Shown here: positions 31,236 to 37,353 of the stretch, piece by piece
Numbering within the stretch: position 1 is the stretch's first letter
Layout of the letters: every line of letters starts with the position of its first letter
Assembly (NCBI GenBank): GCA_019239895.1
Contig: JAFAZH010000054.1
Coordinates: forward strand, 1 to 37,353
Origin: Abditibacteriaceae bacterium
GTDB lineage: Bacteria; Armatimonadota; Abditibacteriia; Abditibacteriales; Abditibacteriaceae
Reading direction: 5' to 3'
DNA: 37,353 bases
Translations under genes and position numbers: made by a program
The notes under the pieces: model-generated
Told to the model about the DNA's origin: nothing
What the model saw: only the letters and a program-made list of their open reading frames with translations
The model's database searches: none

Positions 31236-31981
31236 AGGCCGAGGTGCTAAAAGACTCTCTGCGCGACGAATGGCAGGCTATGGCCGCCGATTGGATGGTG
31301 GCCATGAGCAGCGGCCATGATGATAACCGCGATGGCCTCTTAGATGGCTGGATGCTGGATGCCATCGGTGATGTTGAAGGTCTGGATGTCATTGATCTCG
31401 GTTGTGGTGAAGGTCGTTTTTGTCGCCAGTTAGCCGAGCGTGGCGCGCAGGTGACGGGTGTTGATCTGTGCGCTTCATTTGTTGAATTTGCCCAGGCTCA
31501 CTGTGTGGGCCATGATTTCTATGTGTGCGGTGACATCGAAGACTTATCGGCTTTTGAGAGTGCTCATTTCGATTTAGCGATTTCCTATCTAAGCTTGGTA
31601 GATGTGCCAGATTTTGCCGCTGTGGTGCGTGAAGCGAGCCGCGTCTTACGTCCTGGCGGACGTTTTGTAGTGTGCAATATGGCACCGATGGTCACGGCGG
31701 GTAATAGCTGGGTTAAAGACGAGACCGGGCAAAAGCTGCACTTTAAGTTGGATAATTATTTTGATGAGACCGAGCGCATGGTGCATTGGCGGCATTACAA
31801 ATGGACGAATTTTCATCGCACCTTAGCCACTTATATCAACGCCTTCTTAGAGCAGGGATTTCAACTCACAGGCTTACGTGAACCAATCCCCACCGCAGCA
31901 CAAATCCAGCAATATCCCAATCTGGATGATGGGCTGAGAGTGCCCCTCTTTGTAATTTATTTGTTGCAAAAACAGGCTTAA
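31232..31981 (+). CDS. Class I SAM-dependent methyltransferase
   Basis: A 249-aa methyltransferase. Motif I is VIDLGCGEGRFCRQLAERGAQVTGVDLCASFVEFAQ, then FDLAISYLSLVDVPDFAAVVREASRVLRPGGRFVVCNMAPM. The C-terminus (about 150-249) has YFDETERMVHWRHYKWTNFHRTLATY, similar to UbiE/methyltransferase-11 type enzymes with small-molecule substrates. The GTG start overlaps the rnhA stop (GTGA, 31232-31235), and its own stop overlaps the next ATG (TAATG, 31979-31983). It is therefore coupled to both rnhA and the OppD-type gene. Substrate unknown. Confidence 0.85.
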   Translation: MKAEVLKDSLRDEWQAMAADWMVAMSSGHDDNRDGLLDGWMLDAIGDVEGLDVIDLGCGEGRFCRQLAERGAQVTGVDLCASFVEFAQAHCVGHDFYVCGDIEDLSAFESAHFDLAISYLSLVDVPDFAAVVREASRVLRPGGRFVVCNMAPMVTAGNSWVKDETGQKLHFKLDNYFDETERMVHWRHYKWTNFHRTLATYINAFLEQGFQLTGLREPIPTAAQIQQYPNLDDGLRVPLFVIYLLQKQA

Positions 31982-32964
31982 TGGTGAGTTCTCTTCTCCA
32001 AGTCCAAAACCTGAGCGTGCGCTTTGGCACAGTCACTGTGGTGGATGGCATTGATTTAAGCATCAATCCCGGTGAAACCCTCGCCCTCGTGGGCGAGTCG
32101 GGTTGTGGCAAGTCCGTCACGGCCCTTTCCATTTTGCGCTTGCTACCAGCCCCGGGTATTATTAGCGGTGGAGGGGTGGCGTGGACGGGGCAGGACTTGT
32201 TGAAACTTCCGTTGCGTGCGCTTAATGATCTGCGGGGTGGCGATATTGCCACCATCTGGCAAGACCCCTTAGCGGCCCTTAATCCTGTTCTGCCCATTGG
32301 CACCCCTATTATCGAAGCCTTAGTGCGACACCGAAATTTAAGTTCGGCAGAGGCGCGCACTGTAGCCATAGAAACCCTGCAACGAGTGGGCATTGCTCAG
32401 GCCGAAAAACGTCTCAAAGATTATCCTCATCAGCTTTCGGGTGGCCAACGACAGCGCGTGATGATTGCCGCCGCGATTGCCGGTAAGCCTAAGCTTCTGA
32501 TTGCTGATGAACCCACCACCGCCCTGGACGTTTCGGTGCAGGCCCAGATTTTGGAATTGCTACGGGGCTTGATTCGAGACACTGGCACGGCGATGCTGTT
32601 GATTACGCATGACCTGGGAGTGGTGGCGCAGATTGCCAACCGCGTAGCCGTCATGTACGCCGGGCAAATTGTCGAGCAAGGGACTACCGCCCAAATCTTT
32701 GAGCATCCGCAACACCCTTATACTCAAGGATTGTTGCTGGCTACACCACGCTTGCATGGGGATTCAATGCCCCTGCCAATTCCTGGTGTGGTGCCCCCGC
32801 CGGGGCGCTGGCCGACTGGCTGCCGTTTTAAAACCCGTTGCCCCCTTTATACTCAACCTACCTGCGATGATATGCCGCCCTTAATGCCCGCAGGAGAAGC
32901 CCAACCCGCCCGCTGCTGGTTCGCAGGTACACCCGCCTGGGATAAAGCCAAGGTGGAGGCTTGA
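31981..32964 (+). CDS. Oligopeptide-type ABC transporter ATP-binding protein (OppD/DppD-like)
   Basis: A 327-aa ATPase. Walker A is GESGCGKSVTAL, signature LSGGQRQRVMIA, Walker B KLLIADEPTTALD followed by VSVQAQILELL. The C-terminal region has HPQHPYTQGLLLATPRLHGD and the Cys-containing CRFKTRCPLYTQPTCDD, typical of the oligo_HPY domain of peptide/nickel importers. It energises uptake with two permeases and a binding protein, none of which are in the window. The matching OppF-type ATPase lies after an intervening glycoside hydrolase. Confidence 0.92.
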   Translation: MVSSLLQVQNLSVRFGTVTVVDGIDLSINPGETLALVGESGCGKSVTALSILRLLPAPGIISGGGVAWTGQDLLKLPLRALNDLRGGDIATIWQDPLAALNPVLPIGTPIIEALVRHRNLSSAEARTVAIETLQRVGIAQAEKRLKDYPHQLSGGQRQRVMIAAAIAGKPKLLIADEPTTALDVSVQAQILELLRGLIRDTGTAMLLITHDLGVVAQIANRVAVMYAGQIVEQGTTAQIFEHPQHPYTQGLLLATPRLHGDSMPLPIPGVVPPPGRWPTGCRFKTRCPLYTQPTCDDMPPLMPAGEAQPARCWFAGTPAWDKAKVEA

Positions 32965-33002
32965 GCCATAGAGTTGTAGATGTTTACGGATACGAAAGTA
33001 AT

Positions 33003-34841
33003 ATGATCCCATTGCCGCGTCTTTTCCTGGCACTAATTATTTTGCTGCTTGTTGCAGTGCCACTTTCGGCACAACAACCGGGGCCGGATACTATTGTGCT
33101 CACGGAGGTGCCGGGCTGGAATTATGGCTTGACGCGTGTGGTGCCAGTATCTGGGGGCTACCGCGTCATTCAAAATTACAAAGATAGTAAGTTCAGTTGG
33201 GCTGAATTAAAAATGCCCATTGACCTTGACCGCTATCCAGAACTGCTGGTTGATGTTGAAGGGGCTGACCTCTCGGATAAGTGGTGCATTAAAATCCAGC
33301 CAGCCGGAGGCGAGGAAGTCTGGTTAATTACCGAGACTGAAGAGAGTGGTGAATATGTATTTCCGATTGGGGAATATTTAGACCGCTATGGCCAGGTGGA
33401 ATGTACCATTCGCTTCTTTATTGTGGGTAGACATGGAGCCAATGTAAAACTTAAACGGCTAGAGCTACTCAGTGGTGGGGCACGAGGCAGGACAGAGCAA
33501 ATAGCCGTGGACGAAAATGCCCCACGTCAGAAAATGGATGGTGCTGGTGGTCAGGCTGATTATCCCCTATGGACTATTGGTAAAGATTATGACCACGTTA
33601 CTCCGCATGAAATTGAAGGACTCATAGATCAACTTCAGGAGGCAGGCGTCTCTCTGGCTCGTGTGGGGGCTTACGGGGATGTCATTCAAGCGGCGACCAG
33701 TAATCCGACCCAGGCCACCTTACAAGGCTTGTTGCAACATCTAAAGCTCCTGCATGGCAAGCATATAAAAGCGTTATTTGTAACCTGGAGTCCTCCACCA
33801 GATAGCCAGGCGCAGCCTCTCAAGAGCGATGCCTTCTTGACTTCTTTCGTGGCACATTGCGCTAACTTCATCGCTTATTGTCACGATCATGATGCGCCTA
33901 TCGCCTATTTTGAACTGCAAAATGAACCTCACGCCAATCTCAACTGGTGGAGTCCCCAGTTCTTAGCCAAGTGCGCGGTGGCCTTAACCGACGAATTGGA
34001 GCGGCGCAAGTTGGATACAGAAGTGATTGGCCCCGACAATTGGGATCTGAAGTGGGTCATCCCCTGGACGCAGGCGTTGGGTGCGCGAGCGCATATTGTG
34101 GCTCTCAAGTCGGGAGCAAACTTGCGTGGAACCATGCAAATGACAGCACAAACCGTGCGGCGGGTGAGTGCGGCATGTCGCAAGGTCACAGGTCTTAATC
34201 CGCACTTCTGGTTATCCGAATATGGTTCCTGGGCTTGGGGCAACCCGGATGCTGACCGGCGGGCACAGGGCGGGCCAGCCGATGGCTATCGTTATGGGGT
34301 AGCTATGGCCGAATTGACACATTATTATGTGCAGGCTGGCATCTCGTGCCCCAGTATCTGGGAATTGTATGATGTGCGCCGCATTGACGAAGTTAATGGC
34401 AAGACACCTCCTGAGCCGCCTAAACGTTGGGGCATGTTCAAATATAAAACTGAAAATTGGGAGAAACGGGCACACTATGCAACGCTGGGCCACTATTATC
34501 GGGCCTTAGCCCCAGGTTCACAGGTTTGGGCAGCGCATAGTTCGGGTGGTCTTTTACCGACGGCGGTGTCGGGTGCTGATGGCTGGCATATTATACTCTT
34601 TAATCGCTTTCGCTATGCGAAAACCGCTGTCATCCAATTGCCCTCTGGTCAGTGGGGCGAGTCGGTCTTATGGAGCGTGACGGCTGAGGATAATCCTTTG
34701 CACACGATACCTGTGGCGATTCAACAGGGGGCAGTCACTATTGAGGTGCCGCCTTATGGCGTTGGCTCCTTAATAGTGCATCCTGATGGCAAGAATCTCA
34801 TTGCTCCTGTTATGCCCTTGCAGGCCCCCACAGCGCAATAA
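33003..34841 (+). CDS. Secreted clan-A glycoside hydrolase-like protein
   Basis: A 612-aa protein with a signal peptide (1-23, cut near LSAQQ). An N-terminal beta-rich region (about 30-160) precedes a TIM-barrel-like domain with two glutamates in the right places: E308 in FELQNEPHANL (acid/base) and E406 in WLSEYGSWAWG (nucleophile). A C-terminal beta region (about 530-600) ends in IEVPPYGVGSLIVHP, as in GH30/GH39-type enzymes. Substrate class unknown; it could be a plant or microbial polysaccharide. I use the ATG at 33003; the frame upstream (to a TTG at 32961) overlaps the OppD gene and would hide the signal peptide. It sits between two oligopeptide-type ATPase genes. Confidence 0.72.
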   Translation: MIPLPRLFLALIILLLVAVPLSAQQPGPDTIVLTEVPGWNYGLTRVVPVSGGYRVIQNYKDSKFSWAELKMPIDLDRYPELLVDVEGADLSDKWCIKIQPAGGEEVWLITETEESGEYVFPIGEYLDRYGQVECTIRFFIVGRHGANVKLKRLELLSGGARGRTEQIAVDENAPRQKMDGAGGQADYPLWTIGKDYDHVTPHEIEGLIDQLQEAGVSLARVGAYGDVIQAATSNPTQATLQGLLQHLKLLHGKHIKALFVTWSPPPDSQAQPLKSDAFLTSFVAHCANFIAYCHDHDAPIAYFELQNEPHANLNWWSPQFLAKCAVALTDELERRKLDTEVIGPDNWDLKWVIPWTQALGARAHIVALKSGANLRGTMQMTAQTVRRVSAACRKVTGLNPHFWLSEYGSWAWGNPDADRRAQGGPADGYRYGVAMAELTHYYVQAGISCPSIWELYDVRRIDEVNGKTPPEPPKRWGMFKYKTENWEKRAHYATLGHYYRALAPGSQVWAAHSSGGLLPTAVSGADGWHIILFNRFRYAKTAVIQLPSGQWGESVLWSVTAEDNPLHTIPVAIQQGAVTIEVPPYGVGSLIVHPDGKNLIAPVMPLQAPTAQ

Positions 34842-34913
34842 GCAACGCAGGTTAAGGAGGACAGCCCCAGTTGCGTTCTCTTTAGTATAAGAATTAAGTC
34901 CCAGTTATTGAAT

Positions 34914-35969
34914 ATGAATCAACCGCTACTAACAGCTAACGGACTTATCAAGCACTTCCCCACACGAGGGGGCGTAGTGCGTGCGGTAGATGGTGTTGAT
35001 TTGGAAATCCAACAGGGTGAAACGCTGGGTTTAGTGGGCGAGTCTGGTTGTGGCAAGTCCACTCTGGGGCGTTTGATTCTGGGCTTGATTGCGCCGGACG
35101 CAGGGCAGATGGCTTTGCAAGGTGATAACCCTGCATCGGTGAGCAATGGTGCTGCCCATTTTAGACGCCGCGTGCAGATTGTGTTTCAAGACCCCTATCG
35201 CTCTCTCAATCCTCGCCGTTCCATTGGGGATGCCATTGCTGAACCGTTACTGATTCATCATCTGGAAACGAAAAAGATGGTGCGGTCGCGTGTGGCACAG
35301 TTGCTTCAGGAAGTCGGGCTTGATCCTTCTGTTATTGATCGTTACCCGCACCAGTTCTCCGGTGGTCAGCGCCAACGGGTCGGCATTGCGCGTGCCCTGG
35401 CTGTGCAGCCGGAACTCCTGGTCTTAGATGAGCCAGTCTCGGCCCTCGATGTTTCCGTGCAAGCACAGATTGTGCATTTGCTGGCACAACTCCAACAGCA
35501 GCGTAGCCTGAGCTACCTCTTTATTTCGCATAACCTGGGCGTAGTGCGCCACATGGCAGATCGGGTCGCTGTGATGTATTTAGGTAAAATTGTGGAGCTT
35601 GCCTCTGTGCGAGAGCTATATGCGGCACCGTGTCACCCGTACACTCGTGCTCTATTAGATGCGGTGCCAGAGCCAGACCCGGCGCAACCTCTGGAAGCGC
35701 AGTTGCGCGGTGATGCTCCCGATCCGATTGCCGTGCCCTCAGGATGTCGCTTTCATCCACGCTGCCAGTTGGCACGGCGGGTGGCGCAGGAAGCAGAGGA
35801 GAGTATCGAAATTGGCAACGTCCAACGGGTGCCGCTCGTCTGCCACAACCAGGAGCCTGCCTTGCGTGAAGTTGTGCCAGGTCACTTTTCGGCCTGCCAT
35901 TTCGCGGAACAACTTATGCCATTACAGCACGCCGCAGCACCAACGATTGAAGGCAAGGTTGCAGTGTAG
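34914..35969 (+). CDS. Oligopeptide-type ABC transporter ATP-binding protein (OppF/DppF-like)
   Basis: A 351-aa ATPase. LIKHFPTRGGVVRAVDGVDLEIQQGET is the classic OppF N-terminus. It has Walker A GESGCGKSTLGRLILGL, QIVFQDPYRSLNPRRSIGD, signature FSGGQRQRVGIARAL, Walker B LLVLDEPVSALD and the oligo_HPY tail CHPYTRALLDAVPEPDP plus GCRFHPRCQLA. It would pair with the OppD-type protein as a heterodimer. The ATG at 34914 is preferred to an in-frame TTG six bases upstream. No ribosome site is evident. Confidence 0.92.
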   Translation: MNQPLLTANGLIKHFPTRGGVVRAVDGVDLEIQQGETLGLVGESGCGKSTLGRLILGLIAPDAGQMALQGDNPASVSNGAAHFRRRVQIVFQDPYRSLNPRRSIGDAIAEPLLIHHLETKKMVRSRVAQLLQEVGLDPSVIDRYPHQFSGGQRQRVGIARALAVQPELLVLDEPVSALDVSVQAQIVHLLAQLQQQRSLSYLFISHNLGVVRHMADRVAVMYLGKIVELASVRELYAAPCHPYTRALLDAVPEPDPAQPLEAQLRGDAPDPIAVPSGCRFHPRCQLARRVAQEAEESIEIGNVQRVPLVCHNQEPALREVVPGHFSACHFAEQLMPLQHAAAPTIEGKVAV

Positions 35970-35987
35970 GCTCAAAACTTGTAAAAT
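35959..35987 (+). promoter_or_regulatory. Putative rpsT promoter
   Basis: TTGCAG (35959-35964) and TAAAAT (35982-35987) lie 17 bp apart, straddling the stop codon of the upstream ATPase gene and 30 bp before the rpsT start. The spacing is ideal; the -35 box is imperfect. Confidence 0.5.
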
Positions 35988-36017
35988 TGCTTTGGACTAT
36001 TTAAGGAGACAATCGTA

Positions 36018-36251
36018 ATGCCAAATATACGCTCAGCCAAGAAGCGGCTGCGCCAAAATGAGAAGAAGCGTCTGCGCAACATGGCTATTAAGACGCGTAT
36101 TAAGACCGAAACGAAAAAAGCCCTATCCGGAGGCGATGGCGTGTCGGCTTTTGGTGCCATTGATCGTGCCGCAGCTAAAGGTGTCATTCATAAGAATGCG
36201 GCGGCTCGCCGTAAGAGTCGCCTGGCCAAGAGACTGGCTGCCGCTGCCTAA
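36018..36251 (+). CDS. rpsT: 30S ribosomal protein S20
   Basis: A 77-aa basic protein with the S20 pattern: MPNIRSAKKRLRQNEKKRLRN at the N-terminus, KTRIKTETKKAL and IDRAAAKGVIHKNAAARRKSRLAKRL. S20 binds 16S rRNA in the small subunit. AAGGAGA lies 9 bp before the ATG. It has its own promoter candidate and a strong terminator, so it is probably monocistronic. Confidence 0.97.
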   Translation: MPNIRSAKKRLRQNEKKRLRNMAIKTRIKTETKKALSGGDGVSAFGAIDRAAAKGVIHKNAAARRKSRLAKRLAAAA

Positions 36252-36277
36252 CCCAAGTCATTAAAGTTGATCGAATT

Positions 36278-36311
36278 AAGGCGCACTGAATCTCCATTCA
36301 GTGCGCCTTTT
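36278..36311 (+). terminator. Rho-independent terminator of rpsT
   Basis: AAGGCGCACTGAAT (36278-36291) pairs perfectly with ATTCAGTGCGCCTT (36296-36309) around CTCC, followed by TT. It lies 26 bp after the rpsT stop. Confidence 0.92.
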
Positions 36312-36371
36312 GGCGTCTCCGCTTGGCCCTAAACTCGCATTCTTCCGTGTATGGAATTTTGGTAGATAGGT

Positions 36372-36662
36372 GTGGTGGCAGTGGAAGCAAAAGACTTGGT
36401 GGGATGGCTAAGTTCCGCTATTTTATTGATGACGGTTGGTCGGCAGATTTATAAACAGTGGCAGGAAGGTTCCAGTGAAGGCGTTTCCAAGGGGCTTTTC
36501 GTGGGTCAGATGGCTGCTTCTTTCGGGTTAGCTGCTTATAGCTGGATGGTGCGCAACTGGGTCTTTGTAGCGACTAATCTCCTGATGCTGCTCAGTGGTG
36601 TCATTGGCTATGGCATTACGCTGCACCATCAGCGAAACGCAAAACGCTCTGCTGATTCATAG
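36372..36662 (+). CDS. SemiSWEET/PQ-loop small membrane protein
   Basis: A 96-aa protein with three hydrophobic segments (about 10-24, 44-60, 65-84). The sequence GWLSSAILLMTVGRQIYKQW followed by SSEGVSKGLFVGQMAASFGLAAYSWM matches the SemiSWEET/PQ-loop layout, including the conserved pre-TM2 Ser-x-(G/S) motif and the Asn in the third segment (ATNLLMLL). SemiSWEETs dimerise to move sugars. Start is the GTG at 36372. The stop codon lies in the loop of a terminator hairpin. Confidence 0.75.
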   Translation: MVAVEAKDLVGWLSSAILLMTVGRQIYKQWQEGSSEGVSKGLFVGQMAASFGLAAYSWMVRNWVFVATNLLMLLSGVIGYGITLHHQRNAKRSADS

Positions 36663-36675
36663 CAGAGCGTTTTGC
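36639..36675. terminator. Bidirectional terminator overlapping a stop codon
   Basis: GCAAAACGCTCTGCT (36639-36653) pairs perfectly with AGCAGAGCGTTTTGC (36661-36675) around a 7-nt loop. A-rich and T-rich stem ends suit both directions. The last codons and TAG of the SemiSWEET gene are inside the hairpin. The nucleotide-sugar dehydrogenase terminates from the other side. Confidence 0.9.
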
Positions 36676-36701
36676 AAGCGACGTGCCGGTTTATTGAGTC
36701 C

Positions 36702-37353
36702 CTACAATTTAATAATACGGGCTTTAGAGTCTTGGACTGCTTTGAAGGCATTGCGCGTGTCTACTACTAAGTGCGCTTTTTGAGCAATTTCTTGGTAGTT
36801 GTAATTGCTGTGGTTGGTCAGTAGCGCCACACAGTCAGCCGCTAAGACTTGCTCTAAGGGTTGTGAGGTGATAGTTTCGCCATGCAGCCGGATGCTGGGC
36901 ACATGTGGGTCATTGTAGATGATCTCTGCCCCCAAACTGTGGAGCAGTTCCGCCACGCATAACGACGGCGATTCCCGCGCATCCCCCACATCGGGTTTAT
37001 AGCTCATGCCAAGCACCCCAATGCGTGAACCGCGCACCGCTTTGCTCTCATCATTGAGGGCGCGTGTGATTTTATCTACGACATAACGCGGCATGGCGCG
37101 GTTGACCTCTCCGGCCAGTTCAATGAAGTTGGTCTGGAAGTTATACTGGCGGGCTTTCCAACTCAGATAAAAGGGGTCAATCGGGATACAATGTCCACCT
37201 AAGCCTGGCCCTGGCGAGAACTTGGTAAAGCCATAAGGTTTGGTTGCGGCAGCGTCAATGACTTCCCAGATGTCAATGTTCATGCGGTCGCAGAGCATCG
37301 CCATCTCATTGACCAGGGCAATGTTGACGGAGCGGAAGATATTTTCTAAGAGC
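36702..37353 (-). CDS. UDP-glucose/UDP-HexNAc-type nucleotide-sugar dehydrogenase, partial
   Basis: The frame runs off the window end; the visible C-terminal ~217 residues begin LLENIFRSVNIALVNEMAMLCDRM. PGPGLGGHCIPIDPFYLSWKA holds the catalytic Cys of this family. It is followed by GVLGMSYKPDVGDARESPSLCVAELLHSLGAEIIYNDPHVP and ADCVALLTNHSNYNY. This oxidises the C6 hydroxyl of an NDP-sugar to a uronate for surface polysaccharide synthesis. The closest relatives by eye are WbpA/WecC-like UDP-HexNAc dehydrogenases, but substrate cannot be fixed without the N-terminus. Confidence 0.9.
   Translation of the reverse strand, partial: LLENIFRSVNIALVNEMAMLCDRMNIDIWEVIDAAATKPYGFTKFSPGPGLGGHCIPIDPFYLSWKARQYNFQTNFIELAGEVNRAMPRYVVDKITRALNDESKAVRGSRIGVLGMSYKPDVGDARESPSLCVAELLHSLGAEIIYNDPHVPSIRLHGETITSQPLEQVLAADCVALLTNHSNYNYQEIAQKAHLVVDTRNAFKAVQDSKARIIKL

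Noticed and set aside
34844..34882. Terminator after the glycoside hydrolase
   Set aside because: Only AACGCA/TGCGTT (6 bp) with a 20-plus-base loop can pair; too weak to call.

Overview
The window is chromosomal DNA from a bacterium of no firmly identifiable phylum. It has an HspR/HAIR-controlled dnaK cluster, phytanoyl-CoA dioxygenase genes, a tagaturonate epimerase, a LarA homologue and many 7-bp-periodic inverted repeats. This mix would fit Armatimonadota, Chloroflexota or Planctomycetota-like lineages, but that placement is inference. Genes are dense on both strands, and no gap between genes exceeds about 300 bp. I see no CRISPR array, prophage or replication origin.

Layout. 1-130: tail of a transposase. 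233-2652: an M50B-type membrane protease, two tRNA-Arg genes embedded in heptamer repeats, tadA carrying a repeat-derived insertion, and a DUF4870 membrane protein. 2744-5339 (minus): ridA, a MobA-like nucleotidyltransferase and a slipin. 5572-13237 (minus): a tightly packed run of FGGY sugar kinase, SDR mannonate oxidoreductase, uxaE, adenine methyltransferase, putative restriction nuclease and LarA-like Ni-dependent epimerase. 13512-15284 (plus): ilvD. 15387-20348 (minus): the heat-shock cluster dnaK - hsp20 - hsp20 - cbpA-like dnaJ - hspR. It has a sigma70-type promoter whose -35/-10 region is covered by an HspR-type operator. 20519-24724: a small zinc-ribbon protein, a secreted alpha/beta hydrolase lacking its nucleophilic serine, a secreted Cys-rich protein, a lipoprotein and a TPR protein. 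24721-26067 (minus): RuvB with an N-terminal J domain. 26292-28830 (minus): two PhyH-family dioxygenases and a methyltransferase. 28929-36662 (plus): trpE, rnhA, a methyltransferase, OppD-type ATPase, secreted glycoside hydrolase, OppF-type ATPase, rpsT and a SemiSWEET-like protein. 36702-end (minus): a nucleotide-sugar dehydrogenase.

Most notable points: (1) an uninterrupted J-domain-RuvB fusion, translationally coupled to a TPR protein; (2) a gene set that could route hexuronates through tagaturonate, fructuronate, mannonate and gluconate to 6-phosphogluconate, using a LarA homologue as the mannonate/gluconate epimerase; (3) a family of heptamer-periodic palindromic elements that has entered the reading frames of tadA and probably rnhA; (4) a Ser-to-Gly change at the nucleophile of a secreted hydrolase; (5) a promoter fully overlapped by an HspR-type operator ahead of dnaK.
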